A DNA stretch of 64,000 nt from Peptoniphilus timonensis JC401. GTDB taxonomy: Bacteria; Bacillota; Clostridia; Tissierellales; Peptoniphilaceae. The translations under genes were made by a program, and so were the position numbers. The notes under the pieces were generated by a model, which had not been told where the DNA came from, searched no databases, and worked only from the letters and a program-made list of their open reading frames with translations. Position 1 is the stretch's first letter; every line of letters starts with the position of its first letter. Below, piece after piece: positions 38,530 to 48,527 of this stretch. Location of the stretch: NCBI RefSeq assembly GCF_000312025.1, contig NZ_HE978596.1:1-64000 (forward strand), in the 5' to 3' direction.

Positions 38530-39550
38530 AATTTTTTTTGACGCACTTTATCTTGCTTTTGCAATCTTTCTTGGCATAAGAATGTTATTAATAGAAGATA
38601 AAAATAGTAAAATATTAGGTTTCATGACTTTACTTCTTGGTCTTGGAGATTCCTTTCACCTTGTCCCAAGAATTCTAGCAAACACAATGACAAATGGCTT
38701 TGAAGTAAATAGTTTTGGCTTATTCTTAGGAACAAGAGTATCAGCTATCACAATGTCTGTTTTTTATCTACTATTTTATTTTTACATCAAGAAAATAAAA
38801 AGAGAAAGCAAGAAAAGCCTAGATATAACTATATTAGTCCTATTTGCTATTAGATTTGCAAGTGTGCTTATTAGCTTTAATCACGATCCTAAAATGGACT
38901 TAATATCAAATATTCCTTTTCTAGCAATGGGACTTATTGATATTTTTCTACTATATAAAGATAGAAATCTTGAAGAATTTAAACATTTGGCAATTTATGT
39001 ATTCTTTAGCTTCTTATTTTATATTCCAGTTGTTTTATTTAAAAACACTTACCCAAGCCTTGGGGCTCTCATGATTCCAAAAACTCTAATGTACATTTTA
39101 ATTGTAATTAAGCTTTACAATAATCTAAAAAAAGAATTTGTAAAAAAAGATATTATGGAATTTGCAGTTGCCTACTTGTTCTCAGGAATCCTTGCAGGTG
39201 CAGTTTATCGTGAACTTGGAAAAATTTATACACTTGATGTTAAAATGGTATTTGTCCACACACACTTGATTGTCCTTGGTTTTGCAGTTTCAGCAATTTT
39301 TTACTTGTTAGTTAAAAAATTGGACCTTGCAAATAAAAGTGTAGAAAAATTTTATAAGGTTTATAACTGCGGAATTTTCCTAAGCTTTACTACAATGTTC
39401 CTACACGGTTTAGTAGACAACAACGAAGTTCTCAATGCAGTTAAGATGGCAATGGCTGGAGTAAGTGGAATTGGTCACATATTAATTACTCTTGCCGTCA
39501 TTGTAATTTCTGTAAAGGGACTTAGAGCTAGACAAGTAGTCGAATATTAA
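38516..39550 (+). CDS. DUF2871-like polytopic membrane protein with extra N-terminal domain
   Basis: A 344-residue protein with about nine to ten transmembrane helices. The last 135 residues match the DUF2871 pattern: FAVAYLFSGILAGAVYRE (about 215), VHTHLIVLGFAVSAIFYLLVKK (about 246-267), FLHGLVDNNEVLNAVKMAMAGVSGIGHI. The first 200 residues form a separate block of hydrophobic helices beginning with an LGLGDSFHLVPRIL motif (about 41-54), so it is a two-part fusion or a longer family member. Conserved His residues in membrane segments suggest a metal or heme ligand but nothing is proven. AGGAGG site; overlaps tetR. Confidence 0.7.
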   Translation: MHQFEIFFDALYLAFAIFLGIRMLLIEDKNSKILGFMTLLLGLGDSFHLVPRILANTMTNGFEVNSFGLFLGTRVSAITMSVFYLLFYFYIKKIKRESKKSLDITILVLFAIRFASVLISFNHDPKMDLISNIPFLAMGLIDIFLLYKDRNLEEFKHLAIYVFFSFLFYIPVVLFKNTYPSLGALMIPKTLMYILIVIKLYNNLKKEFVKKDIMEFAVAYLFSGILAGAVYRELGKIYTLDVKMVFVHTHLIVLGFAVSAIFYLLVKKLDLANKSVEKFYKVYNCGIFLSFTTMFLHGLVDNNEVLNAVKMAMAGVSGIGHILITLAVIVISVKGLRARQVVEY

Positions 39551-39586
39551 CTTGCCGTTTTTTCATAAAATATAATAAGAAAAGAC

Positions 39587-39620
39587 ATCTGTTGGATTAT
39601 TAAGTCCAGCAGATTTTTTT
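39587..39620 (+). terminator. Intrinsic terminator after the DUF2871-like gene
   Basis: ATCTGTTGGA (39587-39596) and TCCAGCAGAT (39605-39614) form a ten-base stem with one G-T pair, followed by seven T residues. Confidence 0.9.
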
Positions 39621-39850
39621 GTATAAATTTTTTTGCAAATAATTATTAGTGGGAATTTATAAGTAATTATTAGACTTAAAATTATGGATCAAATTGATAA
39701 AAATAAAAATTAAAAAAAGAATTAAATCAAAAATCAAATAATTAATAAACTAAAATATAAAGTCTAAATTAATAATTACTATAAATTTTTAAAAGTGGCA
39801 AGACTTTAAATTAATAAAAGTATGAGTTTTAAAAAAAGAACTTATAAATA

Positions 39851-39881
39851 CAAAAGCGACAGGTAAAACCCGCCGCTTTTA
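39851..39881 (-). terminator. Terminator of the SLH protein gene
   Basis: AAAAGCG (39852-39858) and CGCTTTT (39874-39880) with extra inner GG/CC pairing, placed after the stop at 39924 on the minus strand. The T tract is interrupted. Confidence 0.6.
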
Positions 39882-39923
39882 TTAAAATTTATTTAATTTT
39901 AAATAAGTTTTTAAAATCAAATC

Positions 39924-42362
39924 TTATTGCCAAACACTTACATCGTCAGACTTGTCGCCTTTAACAGCATTGTGTCCATTAGAAGCATCTAGAATTTCAT
40001 AATATGCCCAGTGGCTCTTAGATACGTCTGAGAATTTCTTTAATCCACTTTCGCTAACATTTGCAAAAGATGTGGATTTAGTATTTCTACCGAAAACAGA
40101 ATTTAGAATTGTAACAGCTTCTGCTCTAGTAAGTTTTTGATTTGGTTTAAATGTTCCATCAGGGAATCCCTTGATGTTTTTATTTCCATAAAGTTCATTG
40201 ATTGCATCAGATGCCCAGTGACCCTTTACATCCTTGAAGTTTGAGCTTCCTGGATAACCATCCTTAACAAATACAGAAATCATTTGTGCAAATTCTGCTC
40301 TTGTTATAGTTTGATTTGGTTTAAATGTTCCATCAGAATAACCTTTTATAAATCCCTTAGATACTGCATAGTTGATTTCATCAGAATACCATTTATTGTT
40401 AGCATCTTTAAACTTAGTAGTTGGATTCTTTGGAAGTTCTGCTCCATTGTTTACAAGTTTAACAAACATTCTAACTGCTTCAGCTCTAGTAACTTCTCTT
40501 CCTGGTTTAAATGTTCCATCAGGATATCCTGCAATATAAGAAGGTTGATTTACTTTTGCTTCAGCATTTGTAGAAACTCCGCCAACTTTATATTCAGTAG
40601 ATCTTGCAATCTTGCCTGATTCCTTTGCTTCAACTTTTATAGTTTCGCCAGCTCTTAATGCTCTATTTAAAGTGATATTGTAAATACCAGTGCTTCCTGC
40701 AGTTGTGCTCCCAAGCTTAACTCCATTTGAATCATAAACAGTTACACTTGCATTGTCTCCTGCATTACCTCTAAGATATTTTGCTCCAGCAGAAACTGTG
40801 TTAACAGTTGGGATAATTGAATATCCGCTGTCATTTACATATTTGCCATTTACATAATAGTCTAGAGTTCTTGAAGTTGAAACTCTTGGAGAATTCCAAG
40901 TTACCTTGAAGTATCCATCACTGTCAATTGTGTCACTACCAAGATAAGTTCCATCGTCATAAACATAAACAGTTCTATTTTTGTAGCCCTTTAGGTAACC
41001 ACTAGTAGAATAGTTTGTTCTATCAACATCTGTTGGATAAACTTTGTGATCGTATTTATTGTCATACCAGTCACGTCCATAGTATCTTCCATTATTATAG
41101 TAATATCCATCTTTCCATAGGTTCTTTTCTGCTGAATAGTAACCATCTTTTTCTGCTATTAAATCAGCTGAATAATCTCTACCCCTTCTATAATATCTAG
41201 ATGAATAATTTATATAGTGTTTTCTTCCATTTTTGTAGTAATACCATCCGTCAGAATCACTATAAACTCTGTAACCATCATAGTAAGTGTAGCCATCTCT
41301 ATAATAGTAGTCGTCATAATAATATCTGTAGTCGTCGTAGTATTTGCCTAGATAAACTTTAAATCTACCATAAGAATCAGTTTTATCTTTGTAAGAAGTT
41401 TTGTAACCGTCAATCTTTAGTGTAACTGTTACACCATCAACAGCCACTCCCTTAGATGTAACTTTACCAGTTACATAATCTCCATCATATTCAATATCAG
41501 AAATATAAAGATCTTCCTTAGCTGGAACAACTGGCTTATCTTCTTTCCATTTTGCATAAAGAATTGTATCTTCAGTTACTGGATTTGAGAAATCAAATCT
41601 ATTTACAAATTTACCATCGTCTGTGTACCAAGCTACGAAAGTATAACCTTTTTTAGTTGGGTCTGTTGGTTTTGTTGCAGTTTTTCCTTTTTCAATAGTT
41701 TGTGTTGCTACTGAACTTCCACCCTTTGAATTAAATGTTACTGTGAATTTTTCAACTGCTGGTGTTTCAACCTTTTCCCATTTTGCTTTTAATGTTACAT
41801 CTTTTGTCACTTCATATGGAAATGTAACTTTTGTACTTCCATCATACCAACCTAGGAATTTATATCCCTTTTTTGTTGGAGCAGTTGGTTCTTTTATTTT
41901 ACCATCATTATCTTTTTCAACTTTTCCGTCAAAATCTCCACCATTTGCTTCAAATATTACTGTATATACTTTAGTTTCTGGTGTTTTAGCTTTCCATTTT
42001 GCATAAAGAATTGTATCACTAGTTAACTTCGTATTAAAATCGAATACTTTTGTTAGTCCTTCATCTGTGTACCAGCCATCGAAAGTATAACCGTCTTTTG
42101 TTGGGTCAGCTGGTTTTGTTACAATTCCATCTACTGTTTTGGCATCTTCAACTTTTGAGCCTTCATTAGAGTTAAATGTTACTGTGAATTCTTCAGCTTC
42201 TGGTGCTCTTAAAGGAGTTTTTTCTTCCTTATCTAATGTTTCTCCAGAAATTACTTGTTCTTTCGAATCCTCAGTCGTAGCATCGTCTGCAAATACATTA
42301 AATGGAATTGATGTTACCATCACTCCTGCTAGCAATAATGATAATACTTTTTTGTTTTTCAT
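39924..42362 (-). CDS. S-layer-type protein: InlB repeats, tyrosine-rich block, three SLH domains
   Basis: An 812-residue exported protein. Signal peptide 1-25 (LSLLLAGVMVTSIPFNVFA). Three Listeria-Bacteroides/InlB B-repeats (about 58-126, 133-195, 205-272), each with TVTF..G, GYTFDGWYT and ILYAKWK. A carboxypeptidase-regulatory-like module (about 280-335) is interrupted by a block of about 110 residues (about 336-444) in which roughly one residue in three is Tyr, with RYYYDDYYYRDG and GWYYYKNGRKHY. A second such Ig-like pair follows (450-600). Three SLH domains (about 605-790) with GYPDGTFKPGREVTRAEA anchor it to a pyruvylated wall polymer. Function probably structural or adhesive. Monocistronic. 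Confidence 0.9.
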   Translation of the reverse strand: MKNKKVLSLLLAGVMVTSIPFNVFADDATTEDSKEQVISGETLDKEEKTPLRAPEAEEFTVTFNSNEGSKVEDAKTVDGIVTKPADPTKDGYTFDGWYTDEGLTKVFDFNTKLTSDTILYAKWKAKTPETKVYTVIFEANGGDFDGKVEKDNDGKIKEPTAPTKKGYKFLGWYDGSTKVTFPYEVTKDVTLKAKWEKVETPAVEKFTVTFNSKGGSSVATQTIEKGKTATKPTDPTKKGYTFVAWYTDDGKFVNRFDFSNPVTEDTILYAKWKEDKPVVPAKEDLYISDIEYDGDYVTGKVTSKGVAVDGVTVTLKIDGYKTSYKDKTDSYGRFKVYLGKYYDDYRYYYDDYYYRDGYTYYDGYRVYSDSDGWYYYKNGRKHYINYSSRYYRRGRDYSADLIAEKDGYYSAEKNLWKDGYYYNNGRYYGRDWYDNKYDHKVYPTDVDRTNYSTSGYLKGYKNRTVYVYDDGTYLGSDTIDSDGYFKVTWNSPRVSTSRTLDYYVNGKYVNDSGYSIIPTVNTVSAGAKYLRGNAGDNASVTVYDSNGVKLGSTTAGSTGIYNITLNRALRAGETIKVEAKESGKIARSTEYKVGGVSTNAEAKVNQPSYIAGYPDGTFKPGREVTRAEAVRMFVKLVNNGAELPKNPTTKFKDANNKWYSDEINYAVSKGFIKGYSDGTFKPNQTITRAEFAQMISVFVKDGYPGSSNFKDVKGHWASDAINELYGNKNIKGFPDGTFKPNQKLTRAEAVTILNSVFGRNTKSTSFANVSESGLKKFSDVSKSHWAYYEILDASNGHNAVKGDKSDDVSVWQ

Positions 42363-42711
42363 AATAATCCTCCTAACTTACTTATTTTTCGATAAAACAT
42401 TTTCCTTAACCCTATTATACCCAAATCCTTGTATAATTCCCTATATTTTTCAAAATTTTAATAAATTTAATAATTTTGTAACATTAATGAGGTAAACATA
42501 TGCAATTATAAATTTCTGGTAAACTTTTTTGCTTTCTATGCAAAATTTCTAAAACACTTCAGACTTCTTTGTCAAATTTTATATTTAAATCTAGCTTTAA
42601 TTTAAAATCTCACTTTAAATCCAATTTAAATATTATTTTTAAAATATTTCCAATAAAATTCCCAAAAAATAGACAAGAAAAAAGACAAGCCTGAGCTTGC
42701 CTCTTAAAAAT
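42363..42711. other. Intergenic region upstream of the SLH gene
   Basis: A TATAAT-like -10 lies near 42412-42417 on the minus strand for the SLH gene; its -35 is poor. The region also holds the terminator of the PAS-phosphatase gene at 42678-42706. The rest is AT-rich and unremarkable. Confidence 0.5.
42678..42706 (-). terminator. Intrinsic terminator of the PAS-phosphatase gene
   Basis: AAGACAAGC (42682-42690) and GCTTGCCTC (42695-42703) pair with minor mismatch; a T run follows on the minus strand. Confidence 0.75.
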
Positions 42712-43828
42712 TTACCATACGCTTATAAGTAGCATTGAAATATCATCTACTTGTGGAAGGTCGCTAAATTCTTCCAATTCATTATTTAAGTTTTCCAAAA
42801 TATCGCTGTTGTACTTTGATATTATTTCAAAAATCCTATCATTTCCAAAAACTTCCTTTTCAGCATTTCTAGCTTCCACAACTCCATCTGTCATAAAAAG
42901 AAGATAGTCACCTGCAAAAAGTTTTATTTCTTTTTCTTCATAATCTGGCTTTGCGAAAAATCTAGAAATTGGATAGCCTCTAGATTCTAGACTTAGACCC
43001 TCTCTATTTCTAACCCTTATAGGAAGAGGAATGTGTCCTGCATTTGAGTAAGTAAAAGTTTCTTTTTTTAGATTGTAAACTCCATAAAAACAAGTGAAAT
43101 AATTTTCGATTTCAAGTTTTAAGCTAGTGAATCTCTCACAAAGTTCTGTCAAGGTTTCTTTTGGCGAAATTTGCACAAACTTATCAAGAGTTCTAACCAT
43201 GGATTTTATAAACATAGTCACCATTGATGCTGCAAAACCATGACCTACTGAATCTGCAATATAAATCCCAATGTGATCATCGTCTATTTGAAAGACATCA
43301 AAGATATCGCCACTTAAAATTGTGGAAAGGTTTGTAAAGATAATTTACCTTTAAGTTTTTTATAAATCCTTTTTCTGGAAGGACTTTTTTCTGAATAAGT
43401 GAAGCTGCCATAGTTTCGTCAGTCATAAACCTATTCTTGTCTATGATTTCCTTTTGGAGTTTCCTTGCCATAGTTACATTTCTAAAGACTTCCACTACTC
43501 CAAGGATTTCTCCACTTTTTGAGATAATCGGTGAACATTTTACGGAAAAAACCATGCTGCCAATATTTTCTTCTCTTTGGATAACTTCACCACTCATGAG
43601 GGCACGCTTAGTTATCTCTGGATCAAATAAATCTTCTCCAAGGATACAGACTTTTTTATTGGGATCATAGCCCAAGAGATCTTCCATTGCCTTATTTACA
43701 AAGACAACTTTTTCGTTGTAGTCAAGAACTCTTACTAAATCTGCAATGGCATCTAGGACTTGAAAGTCAATATTCTCGTCAATTTTCCCTTTTTCTATTG
43801 TATTTATTGTCTTTGTTGTTTTTTCCAT
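42712..43828 (-). CDS. PAS-SpoIIE type serine phosphatase (one frame break)
   Basis: Regulatory PP2C-type phosphatase. A PAS domain opens the protein (VLDAIADLVRVLDYNEKVVFVNKAMEDLLGYD, about 24-55). The SpoIIE/RsbU phosphatase domain follows: ASLIQKKVLPEK, then SGDIFDVFQ and DSVGHGFAASMV with metal-binding Asp, later SNAGHIPL and LLFMTDGVVEARNA. The frame breaks in an A4 run (43316-43319); with three A residues it reads YKPFHNLSGDIFD, giving 371 residues. Such phosphatases activate anti-anti-sigma factors; an RsbW-like gene at 50.4 kb may be a network partner, but no STAS protein is visible. Confidence 0.86.
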
Positions 43829-43884
43829 GAGTCACCGCCTTCACTTGCTGCTTTCAGTATAGCAAATTAAAACTTACTTAACAA

Positions 43885-45015
43885 TTATCTTTTTGGCTTT
43901 GGACCATAATATTGATAGTAATAAGTTTTTAATCTTCCGTTGTATAATTTCCTATTTCTATCAGCTTTTTTACCAAAGTTCTTTTCAAAATTTTCATTGG
44001 CTGTAATTATATAATAGGACCAAGTTTTAAGTGATTTTGCAAGTTTGCCCAATTCTTTGTTTAATTCGTCCACATCTTCTTTTCCAATTCTTTCTCCATA
44101 AGGAGGATTTGTTATTATAATTCCATAATCGTCTGGAAGATCCAAATCCCTTATGTCTTTTTGGAAGAAGGATATGTCCTCTTCTAGACCCAATATTTCT
44201 GCATTAGCTCTAGCGATTTTTATTGCCTTATGAGATAGGTCTGATGCCAAAATTTCTAATTTTTCATCGTATTTTATCTCTGAATAACACTTTTTCTTTT
44301 CTTCTTTAAATATTTCTTGGTCAAAAAATTTAAAGTTTTCAAAATCAAAGTTTCTCATTAGTCCAGGAGCAATGTTTTTTTCTATCATAGCTGCTTCTAT
44401 AGGAATTGTGCCAGATCCACAGAAAGGATCTGCTAAGATTCTATCTTTATTCCAAAAAGTTAACTTTACAAGACTTGCAGCAATAGTTTCTGATAAGGGA
44501 GCCTTATAATTTACTTCTCTATAGCCTCTCTTGTGGAGTCCATCTCCTGATGTATCAATCGTTATTTCTGCAATGTCATTTAAAAGTGAAACTTCAATTT
44601 TAACTCTTGGACCAGATTTTTCAAACCAAGAAATCTTATATTTCATTTTTAATTTCTCGATTATTGCCTTTTCTGTAATTCTTTGACAATCTGAAATAGA
44701 AAATAGTTTTGATTTTCTACTTCTTCCTTGGATGATGAACTGATCATCTTCATTTATGTAGTCACACCATCTTATTTCAAAGACCTTGTCAAAAAGTTCT
44801 TCAAAAGTCTCTGCCCTAAAGGAGTCGATTAATAATAAGACTCTTTCTGCCGTCCTAAGTCTTAAATTTAAAATGGCAATGTCCTTTAATTGGCAAGATA
44901 TTATTATTTTACCATCGCTAACTTCTAAATCTTCGTATCCAAGGTCAAGGAGTTCTCTTTTTGTAACTGCCTCCAGCCCCATATTAGTAGTTGCGATTAA
45001 TTTTATGTTTTCCAT
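43885..45015 (-). CDS. THUMP-domain class I RNA methyltransferase (RlmL/YpsC-like)
   Basis: A 376-residue SAM-dependent methyltransferase probably acting on N2 of a guanosine in 23S rRNA. A ferredoxin-like and THUMP RNA-binding part comes first (about 1-150, with RLRTAERVLLLID), followed by the Rossmann domain: DPFCGSGTIPIEAAMI (about 193-208), LASDLSHKAIKIARANAEI, and the catalytic IITNPPYGERIG (about 301-312). I choose ATG 45015, just after GAGGTG; the frame extends six codons upstream without support. It is divergent from the superoxide reductase gene. Confidence 0.9.
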   Translation of the reverse strand: MENIKLIATTNMGLEAVTKRELLDLGYEDLEVSDGKIIISCQLKDIAILNLRLRTAERVLLLIDSFRAETFEELFDKVFEIRWCDYINEDDQFIIQGRSRKSKLFSISDCQRITEKAIIEKLKMKYKISWFEKSGPRVKIEVSLLNDIAEITIDTSGDGLHKRGYREVNYKAPLSETIAASLVKLTFWNKDRILADPFCGSGTIPIEAAMIEKNIAPGLMRNFDFENFKFFDQEIFKEEKKKCYSEIKYDEKLEILASDLSHKAIKIARANAEILGLEEDISFFQKDIRDLDLPDDYGIIITNPPYGERIGKEDVDELNKELGKLAKSLKTWSYYIITANENFEKNFGKKADRNRKLYNGRLKTYYYQYYGPKPKR

Positions 45016-45135
45016 TTTACACCTCATAACCATTATACTAAATAAGAAAAATTTTTTCCTTATTTTAAAATTAATGGGTTAAATAATTTAAATGGGGTAT
45101 AATATATTCGTAAAATATTTATTGGGGGTAATAAA

Positions 45136-45489
45136 ATGAAATTAACTGAAACAGTACAAACTGCTGATTGGAAATCTGAAAAACACGTTCCTGTAATCCA
45201 CGTTGAAAAAGCTGATGGACTACTTAAAATTAAAGCTGTGGTTGGAGAAGAAATCGAACATCCAAACACTTTAGAACACCACATTTCTTGGATCAAAGTA
45301 TTCTTCAAGGCTGAAGGAGAAAAAGCTCCAGTAGAAGTTGGTTCTTATGAATTTAATGCACATGGCGAAGCTGACATCTTTACAGTTCCTGCAGTTGAAG
45401 CAACAGTTAAAACTGACAAGGGCGGAGAAGTTTATGCACTAAGCTATTGCAACATTCACGGACTTTGGGAAAATTCAGTAGAAGCATAA
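45136..45489 (+). CDS. Class II superoxide reductase (neelaredoxin)
   Basis: A 117-residue superoxide reductase that reduces superoxide to peroxide in the cytoplasm. It lacks the N-terminal desulforedoxin domain. The iron ligands are visible: Glu in KSEKHVPVI (residues 13-21, Glu and His), H49-like HPNTLEHHISWI (about 41-52) and the CNIHGLW loop (about 107-113, Cys and His). A GGGGGT ribosome binding site and a TATAAT at 45098-45103 precede it. A terminator follows directly. Together with the rubredoxin at 51.0 kb, which usually supplies electrons, it forms the oxygen defence set. Confidence 0.95.
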   Translation: MKLTETVQTADWKSEKHVPVIHVEKADGLLKIKAVVGEEIEHPNTLEHHISWIKVFFKAEGEKAPVEVGSYEFNAHGEADIFTVPAVEATVKTDKGGEVYALSYCNIHGLWENSVEA

Positions 45490-45507
45490 TAAATTTTTAT
45501 AATATTA

Positions 45508-45540
45508 AAGAGCTATGATTGATTTCATAGCTCTTTTTTT
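45508..45540 (+). terminator. Intrinsic terminator of the superoxide reductase gene
   Basis: AAGAGCTATGA (45508-45518) and TCATAGCTCTT (45525-45535) are a perfect eleven-base stem followed by T residues. Confidence 0.92.
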
Positions 45541-45599
45541 CTTGCTTATTTTTATTTAATTTTTTCTTTATACTTTTTTTAATTCTTTTCTTCTCAAAC

Positions 45600-46772
45600 T
45601 TAAAGTGAAGCCTTATAAATTTCTAATATGTCATCTTTTGTAAGCTCTACTACACCCTTGATTGATCCACCAGCGTGTCTTGCTGCAGCTTCTGCCATTT
45701 CTTCTAACTTTTCGTCATCAATTCCAACTTCTCCAAGAGTCATCGGTATATTCATTTCATCTTCAAAGAATATGTGAAGGCTAGCAATTGCCTTTTTGGC
45801 GTCATTAAATTTATCATCTGTTGCTTTTATGCCAAATACATTAATTCCAAAATCTCTAATCATATCAACTGTGTCATCATTTAAAATGTGTTTTAAAAAT
45901 CTTGGAGTCAAGATTGCAAGGCCTATACCGTGAGTTATGTCATAAAAAGCTGAAAGTTCGTGTTCCATTGCGTGGACTGACCAAGGAGTTGACTTTCCTG
46001 TGGAAAGAAGTCCATTGATTGCCCAGCTTGATGCCCACATTATATTTGCTCTTGCATCATAATCTTCTGGATTTTCCATTGCAATTGGTCCAAAGTGAAT
46101 ACAAGTTTTTAATATTCCTTCAGCAAGTCTATTTTGCATATAAGCTCCATCATTTAATGTGAAATAATTTTCCATAGTGTGGCTCATAATATCAGCAATG
46201 CCTGCTGCTGTATGTTTAACATTTACAGAATAAGTTGTTTCTGGGTTTAAGATGGAAAATTTTGGAAGAGTGTAAGCTGATCCAAAGCCCAACTTTTGAT
46301 TTGTATCTGGGTTTGTTATAACTCCACCTGCATCCATTTCTGAACCAGTTGCTGATAAAGTCAAAACAGTTCCAATAGGAAGAGCTTTTTCAATTTTTGC
46401 CTTTTTAATTACAATATCCCAAGGATCATTTTCAAGATAAACTGCTCCAGCAACTAATTTTGAAAGGTCAATTACAGATCCACCACCAACTGCCAAGATA
46501 AAATCCAAGTCGTTTTCTCTTACGATTTTAACTCCTTCTCTTGCAGATTCAACTCTTGGGTTTGGTTCAATGCCAGAAAGTTCCTTGTAAAAAATATTAT
46601 TTTCTTCTAATATTTTTACAATTTCATCGTAAAGTCCAATTTTCTTTATTGACCCACCACCATAAGCCAATAGAACTCTTGAACCATATTTTTTTATTTC
46701 AGATGCCAAATTTTTCATTTGATCTTTTCCAAAAAGAATTTTCGTACTTACATTAAAAATAAAATCTTTCAT
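45600..46772 (-). CDS. Iron-containing alcohol dehydrogenase (butanol dehydrogenase type)
   Basis: A 390-residue group III alcohol dehydrogenase of the BdhA/YqhD kind that reduces aldehydes with NAD(P)H. GGGSIKKIG and the second nucleotide loop ILAVGGGSVIDLSK (about 92-105) are present. Metal ligands are the Asp and His of GIADIMSHTMENYF (about 192-205) and the two His of HAMEHELSAFYDITHGIGLAIL (about 262-283). Length is typical. It follows the ABC exporter pair but the 8-nt gap may be coincidental. It fits fermentation to alcohols or detoxification of aldehydes. Confidence 0.93.
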   Translation of the reverse strand: MKDFIFNVSTKILFGKDQMKNLASEIKKYGSRVLLAYGGGSIKKIGLYDEIVKILEENNIFYKELSGIEPNPRVESAREGVKIVRENDLDFILAVGGGSVIDLSKLVAGAVYLENDPWDIVIKKAKIEKALPIGTVLTLSATGSEMDAGGVITNPDTNQKLGFGSAYTLPKFSILNPETTYSVNVKHTAAGIADIMSHTMENYFTLNDGAYMQNRLAEGILKTCIHFGPIAMENPEDYDARANIMWASSWAINGLLSTGKSTPWSVHAMEHELSAFYDITHGIGLAILTPRFLKHILNDDTVDMIRDFGINVFGIKATDDKFNDAKKAIASLHIFFEDEMNIPMTLGEVGIDDEKLEEMAEAAARHAGGSIKGVVELTKDDILEIYKASL

Positions 46773-46780
46773 AATTCCTC

Positions 46781-48527
46781 CTAGTTTTTAAACTGTGAAT
46801 TGTAAAGTTCTGCATAAAGTCCATTTTTTTCAAGTAACTCTTTGTGATTACCCCTTTCAACTATATCGCCCTTATCAAGGACCAAAATTACATCAGAATT
46901 CACAATAGTAGAAAGTCTGTGAGCAATGACAAAATTTGTCCTTTCTTTTAATAGATTTTTCATTGCCTTTTGAATTAAAGCTTCTGTCCTGGTATCTACT
47001 GACGAAGTTGCCTCGTCTAAAATTAAAATTTCTGGATCGGACAAAAGAGCCCTTGCTATTGTAAGAAGTTGTCTTTGTCCTTGAGAAATATTAGATGCTT
47101 CTTCATTTAATACTGTATCATAACCCTTTGGAAGTTTCTCTATAAAAGAGTGACAGTAAGCTTTTTTAGCTGCGTCAATAACTTCTTCTCGCGTGGCATC
47201 TTCTCTTCCATACAAGATATTATCATAAATTGTGCCCCTAAAGAGCCAAGAGTCTTGCAAAACCATGCCAAAGAGTGATCTCAAGTTTTTCCTAGACACA
47301 TCATTTATATCTATTCCATTAATTTTTATACTTCCCTTATCAATATCATAAAACCTCATCAAGAGATTTACAATAGTCGTCTTTCCAGCTCCAGTGGAAC
47401 CAACTATGGCGACAGTTTTATTTTTCTTGACATTAAGATTTAAGTTGTTGATGACAGGATTCTTTTTGTCGTAGGAAAAATAAACATTGTTAAAGTCAAT
47501 ATCTTCAACAGGTCTTTCTATTTTATCTTTTACAATTTCTTCTTCAGGCTCTTGATCCAAAAATTCAAACACCCTTTCAGCTGCAGCAATAGATGCCTGG
47601 AAAATAGAAGCCATTTCCGCCAATTGTTCTATTGGATTTGCAAGTCTTCTTACATATTGGATAACTGCTTGAATATCTCCAACAAATAATTTGCCTGACA
47701 ACACCAAAAGTCCTCCTACAATAGAAAGCATTACATAACCAAGATTTGAAATAAAGGTCATAATTGGAAGCATGATTCCCGTCATAAAAGATGCTTTGTA
47801 GCTAACTTCATATAAATTTTCATTTATTTCTAAAAATTCCTTTTCTGCCCTTGTTTCATAATTAAAAGCCTTAATTAATTCTGATCCAGAAAAGTTCTCT
47901 TCTACAAATCCAACCATAGATCCTAAGCCTTGAGACTTTCTCCTAAAATATCCCTGAGATTTTTTTGAAATAAATTTAGTAGAAAAATAAGTCATTGGCA
48001 AGGTAAATAAAAATACCAAAGTTAAAGTCAGAGAAATCTTTATCATAACTGTGAAAATCCCAACTATTAATACAATTGATGAAAGAATAGATGAAATAGT
48101 TTGTTGCAAGTTTTTCCCCAAGGTTTCAACATCATTGGTCATCCTAGACAAGAGATCCCCAGTTTTATTTTTATCATAATAAGAAGTTGGAATGTACTTT
48201 ACCTTTTCAGAAATCTCTCTTCTAAATTTTGCAATTAAATCTTGAGTTACATCAACTAAAATTCTTCCCCTAAAAAAATTCAAATAGACCTTGGAAGAGA
48301 TAAACAATCCCAAGAATTATACAAATCTTTATCACATAATCAAAGTCGATTCTCGTATTCATCTTTAGATTCTCAAAAATCCTCGTAGTAATATTTCCCA
48401 TTAATTTTGGTGAAATTATTTCAAAAATCGAAGATCCAATAGTGAGAAAAATAGAAAGAAATAGGAAAAACTTATAATTTTTGAGATAGGACATTATCCT
48501 AATTACTGTGTTGTTATTCTTCTTCAT
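46781..48527 (-). CDS. Heterodimeric ABC exporter, catalytic half (one frame break)
   Basis: An ABC transporter half with six transmembrane helices (about 1-320) and an ATPase domain: Walker A GSTGAGKTTIVNLL, signature ISQGQRQLLTIARALL, Walker B with the catalytic Glu ILILDEATSSVD, and H-loop AHRLST. The first 85 residues (48527-48270) are out of frame with the rest. In an A7 run (48272-48278) dropping one base reads GLFEFFRGRILVDVTQ and gives 581 residues, normal for the family. It overlaps the other half by 14 nt, so the two form one exporter, type LmrCD/TM287-288. Substrate unknown, probably lipid or drug. Confidence 0.9.

Larger units (their letters stand above)
39551..39923. other. Convergent intergenic region
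   Basis: Between a plus-strand membrane protein and a minus-strand SLH gene. Contains terminators for both (39587-39620 and 39851-39881). The 230 bases in between are A/T-rich with short near-repeats of TAATTATTAGACTTA and AATAATTACTATAAA but no coding frame. Confidence 0.6.
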
